Source of the DNA: Candidatus Methanoperedens sp.
GTDB taxonomy: Archaea; Halobacteriota; Methanosarcinia; Methanosarcinales; Methanoperedenaceae
Direction: 5' to 3'
DNA length: 11,021 bases
NCBI GenBank assembly: GCA_028679855.1
Contig: JAJRAP010000275.1
Coordinates: 1 to 11,021, forward strand
Within the stretch, counting starts at the first letter, position 1; each line of letters starts with the position of its first letter. Below the pieces are notes generated by a model. It was not told the origin of the DNA, made no database searches, and was given only the letters and a program-made list of their open reading frames with translations. Shown here piece after piece: positions 7,764 through 11,021 of this stretch. A program made the position numbers and the translations under genes.

Positions 7764-7865
7764 TCATCCCTCTTCATTGAGTATTTCTTGCAGGGCGAAG
7801 AGGTCAGTTAAGTCAAAAAGGATTTGGAGAGCGGTGTGAAAGTGATACTCTATCAAGATCTTCAT
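7764..7865 (-). CDS. Small 33-residue ORF, unrecognised
   Basis: A frame of 34 codons including the stop, starting MKILIEYHFHTALQILFDL and ending ILNEEG. It overlaps the stop of the nucleotidyltransferase frame as ATGA (7862-7865). Its own TGA at 7764-7766 overlaps the alternative BRO ATG at 7767 or lies two bases before the preferred one at 7761. The composition is amphipathic and leucine-rich, perhaps helical. It fills exactly the gap between its neighbours and has an AAGG about nine bases before the ATG. It may be a real micro-protein, a relay that couples translation, or a scrap of a lost gene. I recognise no family. Confidence 0.35.
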   Translation of the reverse strand: MKILIEYHFHTALQILFDLTDLFALQEILNEEG

Positions 7866-8446
7866 TTTTTAGAGCCTTCCGCTTCGACTATCTCTTTCCA
7901 CAACCCCTCAAAACGCTTTTGAATGCCGGGCTTATCAAGTGCAGAAGCGAATTGCGAGAGCCAGTTGATGAGATATTTTTTATCAAGCAGAGCGCCTCTT
8001 CTTAAAAGAATACCTTCAATATCCTGCCAATCTTTTTCCCGCTCTGAGATCGCTTTGTAGATGATCAGATCCTCGGCTGTGCATACCCTGACCTTCATAT
8101 TTTTCGATATCTCTTCCTCATCGGCTCGCTATATCGCCATTTTTTCATACTCAAGTCCGGAAAAGATTATATCTCCTCTTACATTTTCTGTTATCTCGAT
8201 TGGTAGCACCCTGGTTTTTTTGACAAACTCATCGGGATTACCAACCAATACTTTGAATTTTGACCCCGCTTCTTTGATAAAATCTCTTTCATTTGCATCA
8301 GAAATGTGTACAGTGATATCAATATCCACAGTCATTCGCGGTTCACCCCATACAAGATTCCCTATTCCGCCTATAATCATGTATGGTACGCCTCGGGCTT
8401 CTAAGAAGTTTTGTATATCTTTTAATGCATCTTCTAATTTATTCAT
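7862..8446 (-). pseudogene. Nucleotidyltransferase-fold protein interrupted by an in-frame TAG
   Basis: The frame from ATG 8446 to TGA 7862-7864 is continuous apart from one TAG at 8129-8131 (codon 106 of 195). The N-terminal half has the polymerase-beta-like nucleotidyltransferase signature GGIGNLVWGEPRMTVDID with likely metal-binding D41 and D43. The C-terminal half begins RADEEEISKN, then MKVRVCTAEDLIIYKAISEREKDWQDIEGIL, which is the normal continuation of this family, seen in AbiEii/MNT-like and DUF6036-type proteins. Both halves are in the same frame, so a single base change (for example GAG or AAG to TAG) explains the split. The ATG at 8098 in the second half could allow a separate polypeptide by reinitiation. 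TAG is the normal stop of several neighbouring genes (pfdB, the CNNM gene, mptN, the RM gene), so pyrrolysine readthrough is less likely. The start overlaps the small upstream gene as ATGA. Confidence 0.82.
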
Positions 8447-8688
8447 GCATGCAACCTTTCCTGGATTAAATTGAAAGATTTTCGAAGTGTCACAAGCCCT
8501 TCGATTTTTCTTTTCCTGAATTTTTCAATTTCTTCGTCGGATATTTTATTTTGTAAATCCCATAGTTCAGAAAAAATTGCAAAGGCGGAATCAATAGTAA
8601 GATCCTTAAGATTCTTGCTTTTATACGTTCTTTCCCAGTTCGAAAAAGTTTTCCAGTCTTTATCCGGCGATTTCTGTTTCTTTTGCAT
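8443..8688 (-). CDS. Small basic protein paired with nucleotidyltransferase, unknown function
   Basis: An 81-residue, lysine-rich, probably helical protein, starting MQKKQKSPDKDWKTFSNWE and containing DLTIDSAFAIFSELWDLQNK and EKFRKRKIEGLVTLRKSF. A strong ribosome binding site AGGAGG (8694-8699), five bases before ATG 8688, decides the start; a further ATG at 8712 is in frame but less well placed. Its TGA overlaps the nucleotidyltransferase ATG as ATGA, so the two were translated as a pair. Two-gene cassettes of a small charged protein and a nucleotidyltransferase often act as toxin-antitoxin or MNT-like modules. I infer that role from layout only and recognise no family for this protein. Confidence 0.7.
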   Translation of the reverse strand: MQKKQKSPDKDWKTFSNWERTYKSKNLKDLTIDSAFAIFSELWDLQNKISDEEIEKFRKRKIEGLVTLRKSFNLIQERLHA

Positions 8689-8693
8689 CTTGT

Positions 8694-8699
8694 CCTCCT
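8694..8699 (-). promoter_or_regulatory. Strong Shine-Dalgarno site AGGAGG
   Basis: A perfect AGGAGG on the minus strand, five bases before ATG 8688. It sets the start of the small protein at 8688 rather than 8712 and marks the beginning of the small protein/nucleotidyltransferase pair. Confidence 0.8.
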
Positions 8700-9053
8700 G
8701 AAATACTCTCATCCACGATCTTTATCTATTCTCTTCAACAGCGGCGCCAGCTTCCCAACGGAAGCATTGAACTCAGCCTGTAACTTCTCTTTCGGCTCGC
8801 GTCTTGTTGGGTCGTAACCTTCCTTCAGCTTTTTCTTATTCTTCGCAAGCGCGCCTATCTCTCCCTCAAGCCAGCGCAGGAAGCCCTTTATCTCATTGTT
8901 CTTCTCCCTGTTCATCTCGATCATCCGCTCCGCAAGATACGCGAGCAGGTCATGGACTACATCGCTCTCCTCAGGCGCAGCCGAGAGGCGCGCGCCAATG
9001 AAATCAAGGATTTTTAGACTGTCTGGCGCCGCGCTAATAGAAGCGACCGTCTG

Positions 9054-9119
9054 GACAGGATGAACAGGATTTACAGGATTTGCAGCCGTGTTTATCCTGT
9101 CCATCCTGTTAATCCTGTC
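9054..9119. repeat. Imperfect hairpin made of 9-bp repeat units
   Basis: On plus, three units GACAGGATG, AACAGGATT and TACAGGATT (9054-9080) are followed by a spacer and then three reverse-oriented units ATCCTGTCC, ATCCTGTTA and ATCCTGTCT (9094-9120). The arms pair over 26 bases with three mismatches around a loop of 14 bases (9080-9093). The 9-base period equals three codons, so the element adds residues without breaking the frame. Such ACAGGATNA arrays occur as dispersed intergenic repeats in various prokaryotes as I recall. Here the repeat lies inside a coding remnant. Confidence 0.85.
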
Positions 9120-9151
9120 TAAATCCTTACTGTCAGGCACGCCCAAAAAAG

Positions 9152-9219
9152 CAGAGTACAGCGCCTTCGCCTGCTCCGCAAGGGCGGCGCGGCGGTCGGG
9201 AGGCGTGGTGAAGGAGATG
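9152..9219. repeat. 68-bp perfect direct repeat, copy A (partner 10263-10330)
   Basis: These 68 bases are identical to 10263-10330 and encode the TTPPDRRAALAEQAKALYS region in both copies. The rest of the duplicated segment (about 8727-9151 against about 9840-10262) is clearly diverged with indels, so this block is better conserved than its surroundings. It is GC-rich, and with its partner it flanks the RelBE-like pair. Confidence 0.9.
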
Positions 9220-9228
9220 TGGAAGGCA

Positions 9229-9489
9229 TTATTCATATACATGTTTTCTGTGGTGCACAGATATAACAAAAACCATCAGTTTATCATCCTGTATTTGATA
9301 TAATATTCGATATTTTCCTATCCGCCATGACCATAAATCTTTGAGCTTTCCCTTCAACTGCTTCCCTGCATGTGGATTCTCTTTTAATTCCCTGAGACCA
9401 TCAACAACTCTATCCTGCAATGTCCTTTCAAGCCGGGAGAAATCTCTATCGAATTTATGCGATAGAAGAATGTTATATTTCATACCCAT
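9229..9489 (-). CDS. relE: RelE/ParE-family toxin (type II TA)
   Basis: An 86-residue protein of the RelE/ParE superfamily. RelE toxins cut mRNA in the ribosomal A site, while ParE toxins poison gyrase. It shows the usual compact layout: a first strand with YNILLSHKFDRDFSRL, two helices with QDRVVDGLRELKENP and the turn HAGKQLKGKLKDLWSW, then the beta sheet with WRIGKYRILYQIQDDKL and the C-terminal VISVHHRKHVYE. The basic pair of strands and the HHRKHVY end favour an RNase of the RelE type, but ParE cannot be excluded. ATG 9489 overlaps the antitoxin 3' end by 17 bases, and a second ATG at 9483 is also possible. No Shine-Dalgarno site is seen, so coupling to antitoxin translation is likely. 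It appears intact. Confidence 0.9.
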   Translation of the reverse strand: MGMKYNILLSHKFDRDFSRLERTLQDRVVDGLRELKENPHAGKQLKGKLKDLWSWRIGKYRILYQIQDDKLMVFVISVHHRKHVYE

Positions 9490-9685
9490 GTTTTTTCAGG
9501 AAATCCTCGAACCAGATGACTTTACCTGCTTTGATATCCTGCAATCCCTCTTCTATTGCCTTGAGGGTCTCACTATCGCTTAAGATCTCAAGCGTCTCTA
9601 TTGCGGATTCTATTTCACCATCCACTCTTCTCAGGGTCTCAATAAAAATATCAGTTGCATTCTCTGTTTCAGCTGCAGTGTTCAT
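9473..9685 (-). CDS. Cognate antitoxin of the RelE-like toxin
   Basis: A 70-residue acidic protein directly upstream of and overlapping the toxin. The first half is helical and rich in Glu/Thr (DIFIETLRRVDGEIESAIETLEILSD). The second half, SETLKAIEEGLQDIKAGKV followed by IWFEDFLKKHGYEI, resembles the toxin-wrapping part of short RelB-like antitoxins in archaea. No clear ribbon-helix-helix or Phd DNA-binding domain is visible at the N-terminus, so autoregulation is uncertain. GGAG at 9692-9695, six bases before the ATG, supports the start. Role assigned from position, overlap and family resemblance. Confidence 0.8.
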   Translation of the reverse strand: MNTAAETENATDIFIETLRRVDGEIESAIETLEILSDSETLKAIEEGLQDIKAGKVIWFEDFLKKHGYEI

Positions 9686-9711
9686 ATTGCTCTCCTTTTT
9701 ATATTTTTACT

Positions 9712-11021
9712 CTATAATTTTGAATCTTCTTTAGTATTTAAATCTTTATTGCCTGAAATACTTTCCTCAACTATTCTTATCTCATCCTCAGTCAGCCCGT
9801 ACAGCTTATAAACTATCAGGTCGATAAGCCCATCAGTCGCCTCGATCCTCTTCAGAAGCGGTGTCAGCTTATTCAGGGAGGCGTTATACTCCTTCTCAAG
9901 TTTATCCTTCGGCTCTCGCCTCGTAGGGTCGTAGCCCTCTTTTAGCTTTTTCTTATTCTTCGCAAGCACCTTTACAAACGTCTCAAAATCATATTTGTAA
10001 TCGTAGTACTCCTTGAGCGCGGTCTTGTTCGTCAGTTCCTCCACAGGCGCGCCTATCTCTCCTTCAAGCCAGCGCAGGAATCCTTTTATCTCCGTATTTT
10101 TCTCTTTGTTCATCTCTATCATGCGCTCGGCAAGATGCGCGAGCAGGTCATGCACCACATCGCTCTCTTCAGGCGCAGCGGAGAGGCGCTCATCCACGAA
10201 GTCCAGCAGCGAATCCTCGCATTTAAATGCGGGGTCACTCCTGTCCGGCGCGCCCACAAACTCAGAGTACAGCGCCTTCGCCTGCTCCGCAAGGGCGGCG
10301 CGGCGGTCGGGAGGCGTGGTGAAGGAGATGCGGCGGATGGGCAGCCGATCAAGATAAAATGCCTTATATTGCCTATAACCACCGGAAATATGTGCATGCA
10401 TAAACATAGAATCAAAGAAAAAGCTCAACGTCTTTGAATTGAGTAGAGACGTGATGTATAAAAGTCCCTCTTGAAAACGTATTTTAGGAGTTATTGAATA
10501 GAGATGATTTAAAAAATATTTTTGCTCATTATCGTAAGTGCAACTAATTCTGGTATGAATCTCCCTACAAATTATTTTTTCCGGCGCGGTGAATATTTTT
10601 TCTTCACGAAGAGAGCCATATCCATTAGGCTCATTTTTGATTATTGACCAATCATATCTTATGAATTTACCTCCCCATAGAGATTCATATCTACCAAAAT
10701 TTTCACCAGTATAGGCTGGATAAGATTTATCATCGACTTTAGTTTCTACCAATAACTTGTCTCTTAGGTTACCGGTGTGAACACCTTCATTAATATTACA
10801 CAACTCCCCTAATTGAACGCTCATGTTCTTTATTTTCGTTGTAATATTTTCAATTCCACTATCCATTGAAGATATAATCATCTTATCAGGAATTTGAGAA
10901 AATATACTTTGATTTATCTGTTTAAGGTCTGAAAAAATCATTGAATTGCTTTTTACATCAGAGACAAATGAAAATTCTATTTTGTTTTTGTTTTCAATTT
11001 TTTCAGATCTTCTTTCAAGAA
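9712..11021 (-). CDS. C-terminal part of a Type IIG (Eco57I-like) restriction-modification protein, 5' end outside window
   Basis: The frame is open from the TAG at 9712-9714 to the window edge, about 436 residues. The first complete codons at the edge read LERRSEKIENKNKIEF, so the ATG at 10941 is internal and the gene continues outside. The upstream part is a TaqI-like specificity domain: LGELCNINEGVHTGN, ENFGRYESLWGGKFIRYDW, EKIICREIHTRISCTYD, SLLNSKTLSFFF and FYLDRLPIRRI, which is typical of the target-recognition region of Type IIG enzymes. The C-terminal region (from FTTPPDRRAAL) is helical, with an EGYDPTRREP stretch and VYKLYGLTEDEIRIVEES at the end. The methyltransferase and nuclease domains must lie outside, so completeness cannot be judged. 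Base composition changes sharply near 10340. A broken copy of the C-terminal region lies downstream. Confidence 0.85.
   Translation of the reverse strand, partial: LERRSEKIENKNKIEFSFVSDVKSNSMIFSDLKQINQSIFSQIPDKMIISSMDSGIENITTKIKNMSVQLGELCNINEGVHTGNLRDKLLVETKVDDKSYPAYTGENFGRYESLWGGKFIRYDWSIIKNEPNGYGSLREEKIFTAPEKIICREIHTRISCTYDNEQKYFLNHLYSITPKIRFQEGLLYITSLLNSKTLSFFFDSMFMHAHISGGYRQYKAFYLDRLPIRRISFTTPPDRRAALAEQAKALYSEFVGAPDRSDPAFKCEDSLLDFVDERLSAAPEESDVVHDLLAHLAERMIEMNKEKNTEIKGFLRWLEGEIGAPVEELTNKTALKEYYDYKYDFETFVKVLAKNKKKLKEGYDPTRREPKDKLEKEYNASLNKLTPLLKRIEATDGLIDLIVYKLYGLTEDEIRIVEESISGNKDLNTKEDSKL
9736..9743 (-). promoter_or_regulatory. Possible TATA box of the toxin-antitoxin pair
   Basis: ATTTAAAT on the minus strand lies about 54 bases before the antitoxin ATG, inside the 3' end of the RM gene. 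It would give a leader of about 28 bases that includes the GGAG ribosome binding site. Other AT-rich stretches nearby (for example around 9696-9722) could serve instead. Confidence 0.3.
10263..10330. repeat. 68-bp perfect direct repeat, copy B (partner 9152-9219)
   Basis: Identical over 68 bases to 9152-9219, in the same orientation. It lies in the RM gene at the border between the AT-rich target-recognition region and the GC-rich C-terminal region. Confidence 0.9.

Larger units (their letters stand above)
8709..9236 (-). pseudogene. Broken second copy of the Type IIG RM C-terminal region
   Basis: An open frame of about 175 residues that matches the C-terminal part of the RM protein at 9712-11021. 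Shared stretches include HISFTTPPDRRAALAEQAKAL, RLSAAPEESDVVHDLLA, GFLRWLEGEIGA and LAKNKKKLKEGYDPTRREP. Relative to that copy it lacks 27 codons between GEIGA and LAKNKKKL (the partner of 9968-10048), carries an in-frame repeat hairpin (9054-9119) encoding DRINRMDRIN and NPVNPVHPV, and stops after LLKRI without the final LIDLIVYKLYGLTEDE part. It has no methyltransferase or full target-recognition part, so it cannot be a working enzyme. Its first ATG (9236) overlaps the relE stop and has no ribosome binding site. The open frame has survived a deletion and an insertion, both in frame. Confidence 0.85.

Noticed and set aside
8689..8712. Upstream ATG 8712 for the small protein
   Set aside because: AGGAGG at 8694-8699 lies between the two ATGs and is correctly spaced for 8688.
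9054..9119. CRISPR array
   Set aside because: The units are 9 bp without spacers and are arranged as an inverted pair, not as regular repeats separated by unique spacers.
10013..10437. Plus- and minus-strand alternative frames across the RM C-terminal region
   Set aside because: They are arginine/serine/proline-rich by-products of a GC-rich block, and the RM frame is supported by homology with the second copy.
7330..11021. Insertion sequence or integrated phage
   Set aside because: No transposase, integrase, terminal inverted repeats or tRNA attachment site is visible. A BRO-N fragment alone is not enough.

Overview
The window looks like a chromosomal piece of a euryarchaeote, most likely of the Methanosarcinales/ANME-2 type. 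Direct evidence for Archaea is a prefoldin beta subunit, a KEOPS Pcc1 subunit and an archaeal DHH phosphoesterase in a tight cluster, a 654-residue archaeal-type RqcH, and an ATP-grasp glutamate ligase resembling MptN of tetrahydromethanopterin/sarcinapterin biosynthesis. Several AT-rich gaps also look like archaeal TATA promoters. The finer taxonomic placement is inference.

The left two thirds (1-7333) is mostly ordinary core genome. A truncated gene enters from the left and converges on the cluster pcc1 > pfdB > DHH phosphoesterase (minus strand, 1814-210). A short two-way promoter region (about 1815-1878) separates pcc1 from a CNNM/DUF21-CBS membrane protein (plus). This converges on rqcH (minus, 4939-2975), which is divergent from a B12-binding-type radical SAM protein (plus, 5021-6454). 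That gene converges on the mptN-like ligase (minus, 7333-6464).

The right third (7330-11021, all minus strand) is an accessory island. In transcription order it holds: the C-terminal part of a Type IIG/Eco57I-like restriction-modification protein that runs off the window; a RelBE-like antitoxin and toxin pair; a broken second copy of the RM C-terminal region carrying an in-frame 9-bp-periodic hairpin repeat; a small unknown protein; a nucleotidyltransferase interrupted by an in-frame TAG; a 33-codon ORF; and a BRO-N/Fic chimera. Apart from the RM gene and the antitoxin, which 27 bases separate, these genes overlap or nearly abut, and the series leads directly into mptN. The island therefore reads as a defence/toxin-antitoxin patch under decay and recombination that has become the upstream part of a core cofactor gene's transcription unit.

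No RNA gene, CRISPR array, transposase or replication origin was recognised. No gene-free stretch exceeds 300 bases. The most interesting signals are the amber-split nucleotidyltransferase, the BRO-N/Fic fusion with two visible junctions, the repeat hairpin inserted in coding sequence, and the duplicated RM C-terminus flanking the toxin-antitoxin pair. I see decay and mosaicism rather than clear evidence of a new complete system.
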